Below are positions 1-6,000 of a stretch of 8,265 nt of DNA, one piece after another (position 1 is the first letter of the stretch; the number at the start of each line of letters is the position of its first letter). The position numbers and the translations under genes were made by a program. The notes under the pieces are model-generated. The model did no database searches, was not told where the DNA came from, and saw nothing but the letters and a program-made list of their open reading frames with translations. Origin of the DNA: an uncultured Lachnospiraceae bacterium (lineage in GTDB: Bacteria; Bacillota_A; Clostridia; Lachnospirales; Lachnospiraceae); contig CADBNG010000224.1 in the NCBI GenBank assembly GCA_902795985.1, forward strand, positions 1 through 8,265. The letters run 5' to 3'.

Positions 1-366
1 ACGGTTGTTGCGAGATATACGCTGGCGGTAGACCGCAGGTTCCGCCGGGATGGAGATCAGTCTGCGGATTTTATACCCTGTGTTGCCTTCGGGAAGGCCG
101 CTGAATTCGCGGAGAAGTATTTCCACCAGGGGATCAGGATTGCTGTGACCGGAAGAATCCAGACCGGCAGTTATACCAACCGGGAAGGAAGTAAAGTCTA
201 TACCACAGACGTTATCATTGAGGACCAGGAATTTGCGGAAAGCAAATCCGACTATAGTCCTGCAGCGGCAAAGGCTGCTAAACCGGCCGGGACGCAGACA
301 TCCAATACGGAGGATGGCTTTATGAAGATTCCGGATGGAGTTGAGGATGAGCTGCCGTTCCGCTGA
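1..366 (+). CDS. ssb: Single-stranded DNA-binding protein, 5'-truncated by window edge
   Basis: Frame 1 is open from the first base to the TGA at 364-366, giving the last 121 residues. The start lies upstream, so the GTG at 145 is only an internal codon. The visible part is the SSB OB-fold, with VVARYTLAVDRRFRR, then DFIPCVAFGKAAEFAEKYF, then TGRIQTGSYTNREG and VYTTDVIIEDQEFAESK. A flexible Ala/Pro/Ser-rich linker and an acidic tip (GVEDELPFR) follow. SSB coats single-stranded DNA in replication and repair, and the tip recruits partner proteins. Roughly 20 N-terminal residues are missing. The usual downstream partner rpsR is absent: non-coding DNA and a terminator follow instead, so this may be an ssb copy outside the rpsF-ssb-rpsR operon. 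The protein ends in Arg after the LPF tip, where many SSBs end at Phe. Confidence 0.95.
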   Translation, partial: TVVARYTLAVDRRFRRDGDQSADFIPCVAFGKAAEFAEKYFHQGIRIAVTGRIQTGSYTNREGSKVYTTDVIIEDQEFAESKSDYSPAAAKAAKPAGTQTSNTEDGFMKIPDGVEDELPFR

Positions 367-414
367 ATCAGAACCGCGCGCATGTTCCCGTAGCGGGCGA
401 AAAAGTGAACCGGC

Positions 415-468
415 TTATTTTCCTTAAACATCATTTGGCCATGCGTTCATACCTTTTGAGGAAAATAA
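415..468. repeat. Perfect 10-bp inverted repeat downstream of ssb
   Basis: TTATTTTCCT at 415-424 is the exact reverse complement of AGGAAAATAA at 459-468, with 34 nt between the arms. The rest of the 367-538 stretch shows no gene with a credible ribosome binding site. Function is unknown; it could fold in the ssb 3' untranslated region. Confidence 0.5.
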
Positions 469-538
469 CTGTGAGATGCAGGAAACAGATCAGGCAATGT
501 GCATAAAATCATACTGTTTAACAAATTATAACTTTGCG

Positions 539-578
539 ATGTATGAAAACCGGACCCTGGGCCCGGTTTTTCATACAT
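539..578. terminator. Bidirectional rho-independent terminator between ssb and the SAH operon
   Basis: A near-perfect inverted repeat runs from ATGTATGAAAACCGG (539-553) to CCGGTTTTTCATACAT (563-578), with a GC-rich centre (ACCCTGGGC). One extra T lies in the right arm and there is one mismatch near the loop. The A-tract before and the T-tract after the GC core give a hairpin plus U-run on both strands. It therefore fits termination of ssb from the left and of the minus-strand operon from the right, 33 nt past the hydrolase stop codon. Confidence 0.88.
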
Positions 579-610
579 ACGATTATAGTGCTTTTTAATA
601 TCCGCGTCCT

Positions 611-1849
611 TTAGAATCCCGCCAGATACGCTTCCTGTTCCGGTGTAAGCTTATCGATGGACAGCCCCATTGCAGCCAGTTTGTAACGGCCGATTTCATC
701 ATCAATGGAAGCCGGAATGTCATAGACTTTCCGGGTGAGTTCGGCTCTGTGGTCCAGAAGCCATTTCAGGCTGAGGGCCTGAACGGCGAAAGACATGTCC
801 ATAATCTCGGCGGGATGGCCGATACCGCAGGCCAGGTTTACCAGACGGCCTTCACCGAGAACGTTCAGGGTGCGTCCGTCCGCCAGACGGTAGCTGATGA
901 TGTTTTCCCGGCGGGTTTCCGAAGAAACGGCGATTTCCCGCAGCTTTGCCACGTCTATTTCGCAGTCGAAGTGACCGGCGTTGCACAGGATGGCATTGTC
1001 CTTCATCAGGGCAAAATGGCGTTCGACGATGACGTCCTTGCAGCCTGTGACAGTTACGAACAGGTCGCCGTATTTGGCGGCTTCATCCATCGGCATGATC
1101 CGGAAGCCGTCCATGGTGGCGTCCAGGGCTTTGAAGGGATCGATTTCGGTAACGATAACATTTGCGCCCATACCTTTTGCGCGCATGGCCACGCCTTTAC
1201 CGCACCATCCGTATCCGCAGACGACAACCGTCTTGCCGGCGACGATCAGGTTGGTGGTGTTCATGATCGCGGTCCATGCGGACTGGCCGGTACCGTATTT
1301 GTTATCATAGTAATGCTTTGCTTTTGCGTCGTTAACCGCCATCATCGCGCAGGGAAGGGCGTTCTCCCGTTCACGGGCGCGCAGACGGTGAATACCGGTT
1401 GTGGTTTCTTCGCAGCCTCCGATGAGCTGGTCGGCATAATCGGAGCAGCGGCCGCAAAGCAGGCTGATCAGGTCTCCCCCGTCATCCACGATATAATGGG
1501 GATGACAGCTCAGCGTTTCCGCCAGCAGATCCTCGTATTCTTCCATGGAAACACCGTACTTGCCGAAGGTGTTGATTCCGAGTTCGGCCGTGGCGGCGGC
1601 AACGTCGTCCTGCGTGGAAAGGGGATTGCATCCGGTCAGGAAAACTTCGGCTCCGCCTTTTTTCAGGACGAGGCCGAGATTGGCGGTTTTGGCTTCCAGA
1701 TGCACGGAAACGGCAATGCGCATCCCGGCAAAGGGTTTTTCTTCTTCAAAACGTTTTTCGATTTCCGACAGGGCCGGCATAAAGGACCGGACCCAGTCGA
1801 TTTTTTTCAGACCTGAAGGCGCAAGGGAAGGATCTTTGATAATACTCAT
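611..1849 (-). CDS. ahcY: S-adenosylhomocysteine hydrolase, short Thermotoga type (possible S-inosylhomocysteine hydrolase)
   Basis: A 412-residue NAD-dependent hydrolase that splits SAH, or a deaminated analogue, into homocysteine and a nucleoside. The start at 1849 is preceded by GGAGT seven bases away; the frame stays open to 1921 but that extension would run into the upstream gene and has no such site. Visible motifs are the catalytic D123 (VDDGGD), E148 (EETTTG), K178 and D182 (VNDAKAKHYYDNKYG), and the Rossmann loop GYGWCGKG at 212-219. The spacing of the four catalytic residues equals that of human D131, E156, K186 and D190. The protein lacks the C-terminal KPDHYRY tail and ends in TPEQEAYLAGF, as in the short Thermotoga-like class. 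In the base-binding loop (HLEAKTA, 50-56), E52 and K54 stand where human has T57 and E59, compared from memory. It is the last gene of the operon, 31 nt after the deaminase gene. Family is certain; preferred substrate is not. Confidence 0.95.
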   Translation of the reverse strand: MSIIKDPSLAPSGLKKIDWVRSFMPALSEIEKRFEEEKPFAGMRIAVSVHLEAKTANLGLVLKKGGAEVFLTGCNPLSTQDDVAAATAELGINTFGKYGVSMEEYEDLLAETLSCHPHYIVDDGGDLISLLCGRCSDYADQLIGGCEETTTGIHRLRARERENALPCAMMAVNDAKAKHYYDNKYGTGQSAWTAIMNTTNLIVAGKTVVVCGYGWCGKGVAMRAKGMGANVIVTEIDPFKALDATMDGFRIMPMDEAAKYGDLFVTVTGCKDVIVERHFALMKDNAILCNAGHFDCEIDVAKLREIAVSSETRRENIISYRLADGRTLNVLGEGRLVNLACGIGHPAEIMDMSFAVQALSLKWLLDHRAELTRKVYDIPASIDDEIGRYKLAAMGLSIDKLTPEQEAYLAGF

Positions 1850-1880
1850 GTTTTTACTCCATTCAATTTGGCGGACCGGT

Positions 1881-3161
1881 TCAGCGGAAACGCTTCCAGC
1901 TTTCGCTTTCTTTATAAACACGTTCCATATCGATGGTCAGCAGTTCACGGTTTTTCATAACAAACTCTCCGGCGATCATGACGTCCCGGACTTCCGAGCC
2001 GACGGCAGAGTAGCATAAAGACGAGATAATGTTATTGTTCGGATAGAGAGAGGGCTCTTTCAGATCCAGGAAAATCAGGTCGGCAGCAGCGCCCTCCTTA
2101 ATGATGCCGAGTTTTCCTTCCATTCCGAGCGCTTTGGCAGCGTTAACCGTAACGGCCGCCAGGATCTGTGTCGCCGGGAGGCAGGTGGGATCTTCATGGA
2201 TTCCTTTATGGATGAGCGAGAGAAGGCCCATTTCACGGAACAGGTTCAGCGTATTGTTGCTCGCCGTGCCGTCTGTGCCGAGGCAGAGATTGATCTGGTT
2301 TTCAAGGATCTTTGAAACCGGGGCAAAACCGTTGCCGAGCTTGGCGTTGCTTGCGGGATTTGTGACGGCGGTGGAGCCGGTTTCCCTCAGCAGTTCATAA
2401 TCCTCCTCCTGAAGATGGACGCAGTGGGCCAGGATGGCTCCGCCATCGAGGAAGCCGGTTTCCTTCATGATCTGAGGCGGGGTTTTGCCGTATTTTTCCA
2501 GACAGTCCGAAACTTCGGTACGGCTTTCGGACAGGTGGGTCTGCTTTAACAGACCATATTTCCGTGCAGCCTCGGCCGCCTGTTCGTAAAACTTCGGGGA
2601 ACAGGTGTAAATCGCGTGAGGCGCGATGGTAAAACGGATCCGGTCGCTTTCATACTGTTCCTTTTCTTCCAGAGCTTCGGAAAAACGGCTGAGACCGTCT
2701 CCGTAAAGGTCCCCGCCCACAAGGCCCCGGCCGATAAAGGCGCGCATTCCGGCGTCTTTTGCGGCTCCCGGGGATTTGCCTTTGAACATATGCATGTCCA
2801 CATAGGTGGTGGTGCCGCTGCGGATCATTTCGGCAAAGGCCAGAAGGTTGGCGATGTAGGCATCCTCCGGAGTGATTTTTCCTTCCGCAGGATCGATGCG
2901 GCCAAACAGCCATTCGGCAAAATCCACGTCATCCGCAAAGTTTCGGAGGATGGTCATATAGGCATGGGTATGCATATTGATCAGTCCCGGCATGATCAGC
3001 AGGCCGGAGGCATCGATTTCCTCGAAAACGCAGGCCGGATCGGGGCTTTGCTTTCCGACCGACAGAATTTCATTTCCGCGGATATAAAGGTCGTCGTTGG
3101 CGATACGGAACCGGTTGTCCTCATAAAGAAGAAGGGTTCCGTTCTTCAGTCGGTAATTCAT
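1881..3161 (-). CDS. mtaD: 5-methylthioadenosine/S-adenosylhomocysteine deaminase (amidohydrolase)
   Basis: A 426-residue metal-dependent amidohydrolase of the MtaD/TM0936 type, which removes the 6-amino group of SAH, MTA and often adenosine, giving S-inosylhomocysteine, methylthioinosine or inosine. The usual features appear in order: an N-terminal beta-sandwich segment; the metal pair H64 and H66 (NMHTHAY); PHAIYTCSP around 181-189; H209 with E212 (QTHLSES); H246 (AHCVHL); and D297 (GTDGTAS). A C-terminal segment, AADLIFLDL, closes the sandwich. Length is normal for the family. The start ATG overlaps the stop of the upstream kinase gene as ATGA and has GGAGT just upstream, so translation is probably coupled. 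The neighbouring SAH hydrolase makes SAH or its deaminated form the likely physiological target. A chlorohydrolase or guanine deaminase role is less likely because of this context. Confidence 0.9.
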   Translation of the reverse strand: MNYRLKNGTLLLYEDNRFRIANDDLYIRGNEILSVGKQSPDPACVFEEIDASGLLIMPGLINMHTHAYMTILRNFADDVDFAEWLFGRIDPAEGKITPEDAYIANLLAFAEMIRSGTTTYVDMHMFKGKSPGAAKDAGMRAFIGRGLVGGDLYGDGLSRFSEALEEKEQYESDRIRFTIAPHAIYTCSPKFYEQAAEAARKYGLLKQTHLSESRTEVSDCLEKYGKTPPQIMKETGFLDGGAILAHCVHLQEEDYELLRETGSTAVTNPASNAKLGNGFAPVSKILENQINLCLGTDGTASNNTLNLFREMGLLSLIHKGIHEDPTCLPATQILAAVTVNAAKALGMEGKLGIIKEGAAADLIFLDLKEPSLYPNNNIISSLCYSAVGSEVRDVMIAGEFVMKNRELLTIDMERVYKESESWKRFR

Positions 3162-4078
3162 ACGTTAACTCCGTTCATTTTTATTTTTTCTCCGCAGTAG
3201 ACGTTTTCAGCGGAGGAGACAACAGCAGCGGAAACGATCGCTCCGTATTCACAGGCTTTCGAAAGGGGAAGACCGGCGGAAAGAGCCATGACGGCTCCGG
3301 CGCAGTATGAGTCGCCGGCTCCGGTAGTGTCCACCGGATGGGAAGGCTGAGCGGGACAGAACCCCGTTTCCCCGGCTTCGGAAATATAGACGGATCCCCG
3401 TTCGGAAAGAGTAATAATCAGATTGCGGATGCCGCACAGCGCCTGCAGTTCCGGAAGGAGCCGCAGCAGTTCTTCCGCCGGCAGAGATGAAAGATCCCGG
3501 TCAAACAGCATGCCGGCTTCCTGAAGGTTGCAGATGAACAGTTCCGCTTTTTTCAGATAATCGGTTTTGTCCAGGGCATGGCTCATGGTCGCAACCGCGC
3601 AGCAGACTTTTTTTCCGTACTGAGCGGCGTATTCGAACACCTTTTCAACCGCGGCCGTGTCGATATCAATTTCAAGAAGGATGCAGTCGGCGGACGGGAA
3701 GATTTCGTCGTGATGTTCCGTCAGCACTTCAGACAGGGCGGTAAGATCCGCGCGTACCGATATGGAAGCAGCGACTTCACCTGTTTCGTCGTAAACGGCG
3801 AGCCATGTGCCGGATCCGTTTTCCGAGCGCTTAATAAACCGGGTGCCGACTCCGGCGCTTTGCAGACGCGCAAGCACGTCGTCTCCGGTCCCTCCCGGGG
3901 AAAGGAGGCTGACAAACTCGGTTTTCGCTCCGAGACGAGCCAGGTCCTCTGCAATATTCCGGCCGACTCCGCCGTGGACGTATTCAATCCACCCGGCATT
4001 TCTTCCGGTGGGGAGAAAGGTGTCGTAAGGGTGCCCTTTAATGTCGGTAAATACGGTTCCGATCACCGGAATATTCAT
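3158..4078 (-). CDS. PfkB-family carbohydrate/nucleoside kinase (PsuK or inosine-kinase-like)
   Basis: A 306-residue ribokinase-fold kinase. The start at 4078 (MNIPVIGTVFTDIKG) has AGAGG seven bases upstream. The frame stays open to 4285, but that extension would cross the promoter and has no family homology. Motifs are the N-terminal substrate-site signature GGVGRN at 36-41, NLQE at 184-187, and the ATP/anion-hole signature DTTGAGD at 250-256 with catalytic base D256. The N-terminal DIKG and GGVGRNIAEDLARLG resemble pseudouridine kinase and related nucleoside kinases more than fructokinases or ribokinase. As first gene of an operon with an SAH deaminase and an SAH hydrolase, it plausibly phosphorylates the released nucleoside, inosine or adenosine. 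That substrate is inferred from context. The family is certain. Confidence 0.9.
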   Translation of the reverse strand: MNIPVIGTVFTDIKGHPYDTFLPTGRNAGWIEYVHGGVGRNIAEDLARLGAKTEFVSLLSPGGTGDDVLARLQSAGVGTRFIKRSENGSGTWLAVYDETGEVAASISVRADLTALSEVLTEHHDEIFPSADCILLEIDIDTAAVEKVFEYAAQYGKKVCCAVATMSHALDKTDYLKKAELFICNLQEAGMLFDRDLSSLPAEELLRLLPELQALCGIRNLIITLSERGSVYISEAGETGFCPAQPSHPVDTTGAGDSYCAGAVMALSAGLPLSKACEYGAIVSAAVVSSAENVYCGEKIKMNGVNV

Positions 4079-4168
4079 ACAAAAACCTCTTTTGCCTGGC
4101 CGAATGGAACGGTTCCCTTGTGCTTTCAGATCAATCCAATTATAATAATTCTCTGAATCCTGCAGCCG
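4079..4168 (-). other. 5' leader of the kinase-deaminase-hydrolase operon
   Basis: About 90 nt lie between the predicted start of transcription and the kinase ATG. They contain the 11-base palindrome GGAACGGTTCC (4106-4116) and a ribosome binding site AGAGG. I looked for SAM or SAH riboswitch cores and recognised none. The palindrome could be an operator or a small hairpin. Confidence 0.4.
4118..4146 (+). promoter_or_regulatory. Possible vegetative promoter for the ECF sigma operon
   Basis: TTGTGC at 4118-4123, a 17-nt spacer and a perfect TATAAT at 4141-4146 predict a start near 4153, with a leader of about 135 nt before the sigma gene. The -35 is weak. This promoter faces the minus-strand promoter at 4175-4203, so the two would compete for polymerase. 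Confidence 0.4.
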
Positions 4169-4174
4169 GTGTAC

Positions 4175-4203
4175 ATCATACCATGAGAAAAGACCGGTTT
4201 CAA
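4175..4203 (-). promoter_or_regulatory. Sigma-A promoter of the SAH recycling operon
   Basis: On the minus strand, TTGAAA (4203-4198) is followed after exactly 17 nt by TATGAT (4180-4175), each one base from consensus or close to it. The expected transcription start is near 4168. No other equally good promoter lies upstream of the kinase start. Confidence 0.72.
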
Positions 4204-4208
4204 CCGCG

Positions 4209-4232
4209 GGGTTCTCAAAAAAAAGGGAACCC
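4209..4232 (+). other. Hairpin in the divergent intergenic region
   Basis: GGGTTCTC (4209-4216) pairs with GGGAACCC (4225-4232), with one G-U pair, around a loop of eight A residues. No T-run follows on the plus strand, so it is not a clear terminator. It lies upstream of the putative ECF promoter and could be part of the sigma leader or a regulator site. Confidence 0.35.
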
Positions 4233-4234
4233 GG

Positions 4235-4264
4235 CCATAAAAAAAGGATCCTGAATCGTATCTT
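4235..4264 (+). promoter_or_regulatory. Putative ECF-type autoregulatory promoter of the sigma gene
   Basis: CCATAAAA at 4235-4242, 14 nt, then CGTATCTT at 4257-4264. The same two blocks at the same spacing precede the VWA lipoprotein gene at 5883-5912, while the intervening 14 bases are unrelated. ECF promoters have a short -35 and a CGT-type -10 about 15-17 nt apart, which this arrangement fits. Transcription would start about 20 nt before the sigma ATG at 4288. The -35 lacks the common AAC core, so this remains a prediction. Confidence 0.5.
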
Positions 4265-4287
4265 GATCAGGCGGAAAGAAAACACCT

Positions 4288-4878
4288 ATGAAAGAGATGA
4301 ACGACCGTTCATTTGACAAATGCATGAAACGGATCTGCCGCGGAGACCAGGAAGGGCTGAAACAGATTTATGAAGCCTATCTTCCGTATATCTATTCCGT
4401 AGTGTTTGCCATACTGCAGAATAAGGAGGATGCGGAAGACGTTTCCTGTGAATTTTTCATACGTCTCTGGAACACGGCGGAACAGTACCGGCCGGGTTCC
4501 GGGCATAAGACCTATCTGACGGCCATCGCGAGAAATATGGCGATTGATTTTCTTCGAAAACGAAAACGGGAGATTGCGTCGGACCTTTCCGGAGGAGAGG
4601 AAAGGGAAGAAAACGAGGCTTTTGCCGGACGCTCCCGGGACGGGACGTCTCCGCCGGAGGAAGCCGATACCGGCTTCGAAGACCGTCTGGTTGAGGAGAT
4701 GACCCTGAAAGAGGCTCTGCAGCAGCTGGACCAGACGGAGAGAGAAATCGTCAACCTGAAGATTATGACAGGGTATACCTTTAAGGAGATTGCGGAGCTG
4801 CTGTCCATGCCGATGGGCACGGTCACCTGGAAATACCGGGAGGCACTGAAAAAACTAAGGAGGTACGGATATGAGTAA
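4288..4878 (+). CDS. ECF RNA polymerase sigma factor
   Basis: A 196-residue sigma-70-family factor with only regions 2 and 4. Region 2 spans about 23-93: EAYLPYIYSVVFAIL, then the core-binding and -10 segments DAEDVSCEFFIRLWN and TYLTAIARNMAIDFLRKRKR. An acidic, Gly/Ser-rich linker covers about 95-130. Region 4 spans about 136-190, with the helix-turn-helix TFKEIAELLSMPMGTVTWKYREALKKLRR. The start at 4288 has a weak GGCGGAAAG upstream; an in-frame ATG at 4297 is an alternative. The last codons overlap the anti-sigma start by 8 bp, the usual sign of a cognate pair. It should direct polymerase to a small regulon when released from the anti-sigma factor, probably including its own promoter and that of the VWA lipoprotein. 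Confidence 0.93.
   Translation: MKEMNDRSFDKCMKRICRGDQEGLKQIYEAYLPYIYSVVFAILQNKEDAEDVSCEFFIRLWNTAEQYRPGSGHKTYLTAIARNMAIDFLRKRKREIASDLSGGEEREENEAFAGRSRDGTSPPEEADTGFEDRLVEEMTLKEALQQLDQTEREIVNLKIMTGYTFKEIAELLSMPMGTVTWKYREALKKLRRYGYE
4857..4863 (+). promoter_or_regulatory. Ribosome binding site of the anti-sigma gene
   Basis: AAGGAGG lies inside the sigma coding sequence, seven bases before the ATG at 4871. It fixes the overlapping start, and it is far stronger than the site before the sigma gene, which would favour excess anti-sigma over sigma. Confidence 0.8.
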
Positions 4879-5728
4879 AGATCTGGAAAAAGAATATTCC
4901 GAAATGATCCGGTCCGATATGCCGGACCTCTGGGACCGCATTCGTACCTCCCTGCCCGAAAAAGAAGTAAAAACAGAAGTGAAAACGTTCCGCCGGAGAA
5001 GATATCTGGGGATCGCGGCTGCCTGCGTATGCGCGGCGATCCTGATCCCGGTGATTACATTGACGCAGCATGCTTCCAAAGAAAACGCGGCGATGAGTTC
5101 TGCCGCAGCAGAAACAGCGGCCGTTCCGGAGATGAAAACGGCGGAAGCAGTGACATACAACGCCGCTGCAGGCGCAGTGGAAGACGCTGCAGAAGAAAAG
5201 AAAGGGGCCGCTGAGACGAATGCAGGCAAAGCCTCTGCGTCGGATTTCGATGCCGAGATCTATGAAGATCAGGAGGAGGCGTATGCAGAAGAAGCTCCGG
5301 CAGCCAGTGCAGAGACGTTTTCAGAAGCGGCCGTTCCGTACGCTGCTTCTGAGGTGAATGCTGCAGCGGCAGCCCCGTCAGAAGAAACAGCAACAGAGAT
5401 GGACTTAGGGTCAATGGAAGTCGACGAGCCGGAGAATATGGCAGCGGCGGAGCCGGCAGAAGAAGCGATGTCGGAAGCAGGGACGGTCCTGCAGGAAATC
5501 AGCCTGACGATCCGTGAGATTTCAGACGGTGAAGAGTTCCGGATCCGCGCGGCAGTTTCCGAAGATTCCCAGGGGCTCCTGTCCGGTTCGGAGATCCTTC
5601 TGATTATGGATGATGAAACACCGGAGGGCCTTCCGGACTTCAGGGAAGGGGAGAACTACCGGTTTGATCTGGAACAGTATCCGGGTGACGGCCCTGACAC
5701 GTACCGGATACGGGCGGTAAAGCACTGA
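4871..5728 (+). CDS. Membrane anti-sigma factor with long Ala/Glu-rich outer linker
   Basis: A 285-residue predicted single-pass membrane protein and likely partner of the overlapping ECF sigma factor. Residues 1-44 are cytoplasmic (EYSEMIRSDMPDLWDRI), ending in a positive stop RRRRY. One membrane helix lies at about 45-65 (LGIAAACVCAAILIPVITL). Residues 71-204 are a low-complexity linker in which about half of the residues are Ala (43) or Glu (27). A small beta-rich domain follows at about 207-283 (ISLTIREISDGEEFRIRAAV ... YRIRAVK). There is no zinc-finger HxxxCxxC anti-sigma motif; the assignment rests on gene overlap, topology and the short acidic N-terminus. The outer domain may be the sensor. 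Ala-Glu repeats could also make this region prone to length variation. Confidence 0.75.
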   Translation: MSKDLEKEYSEMIRSDMPDLWDRIRTSLPEKEVKTEVKTFRRRRYLGIAAACVCAAILIPVITLTQHASKENAAMSSAAAETAAVPEMKTAEAVTYNAAAGAVEDAAEEKKGAAETNAGKASASDFDAEIYEDQEEAYAEEAPAASAETFSEAAVPYAASEVNAAAAAPSEETATEMDLGSMEVDEPENMAAAEPAEEAMSEAGTVLQEISLTIREISDGEEFRIRAAVSEDSQGLLSGSEILLIMDDETPEGLPDFREGENYRFDLEQYPGDGPDTYRIRAVKH

Positions 5729-5750
5729 GAAAAGAATAAGGTATCATGAC

Positions 5751-5789
5751 ACAGCCCGAATTCCATGAAGGAGTCCGGGCTGTTGTTTT
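5751..5789 (+). terminator. Rho-independent terminator after the sigma/anti-sigma operon
   Basis: ACAGCCCGAATTCC (5751-5764) pairs with GGAGTCCGGGCTGT (5770-5783) over a 5-nt loop, with one mismatch and one G-U pair. TGTTTT follows. It begins 22 nt after the anti-sigma stop and separates that operon from the VWA gene. Confidence 0.85.
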
Positions 5790-5882
5790 ACTTATTAATC
5801 GGAAAGGGGGCAGCATTTCCGGGGAAATTTAACCGGAAAAACGGATGCCGCTAAAATGTTTTTGAAAATTTTCTGTTTCTTC

Positions 5883-5912
5883 CCATAAAAGCTTTCTTTT
5901 CATCCGTATCTT
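5883..5912 (+). promoter_or_regulatory. Putative ECF-type promoter of the VWA lipoprotein gene
   Basis: CCATAAAA at 5883-5890, 14 nt, then CGTATCTT at 5905-5912, identical in both blocks and spacing to 4235-4264. It lies downstream of the 5751-5789 terminator, as needed for an independent transcript, and would give a leader of about 85 nt. A weak sigma-A alternative shares the same place: TTGAAA at 5862-5867 with CATAAA or TAAAAG. Confidence 0.5.
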
Positions 5913-6000
5913 TTACAGAAGGACACGAAACCCCCATTCCTGTCCGGTAATGAAAAAGAGTGAAAAGCCGCAGCGGCGGACAAAAACGGAGGAGAACATC

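Noticed and set aside
582..587. TATAAT on the minus strand after the hydrolase gene
   Set aside because: It has no matching -35 and would fire straight into the terminator.
749..1816. A 355-codon plus-strand open frame opposite the hydrolase gene
   Set aside because: It is a mirror of a clearly recognised minus-strand gene, has no family resemblance and no ribosome binding site.
1850..1921. N-terminal extension of the hydrolase to 1921
   Set aside because: It would overlap the end of the deaminase gene; 1849 has GGAGT at good spacing and the family N-terminus.
2616..3200. A 194-codon plus-strand open frame opposite the deaminase gene
   Set aside because: It is antisense to a gene with complete amidohydrolase motifs, and its own translation shows no family features.
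4079..4168. SAM or SAH riboswitch in the operon leader
   Set aside because: The leader is only about 90 nt and I see none of the conserved cores; this does not exclude an unknown element.
4225..4264. Classical ECF promoter using GGGAACC at 4225 as the -35
   Set aside because: The distance from GGAACC to CGTA is 25 nt, too long for an ECF promoter, and this block is not shared with the VWA upstream region.
4079..4285. N-terminal extension of the kinase to 4285
   Set aside because: The extension would cover the sigma-A promoter and has no kinase homology; 4078 has a ribosome binding site and begins the PfkB fold.
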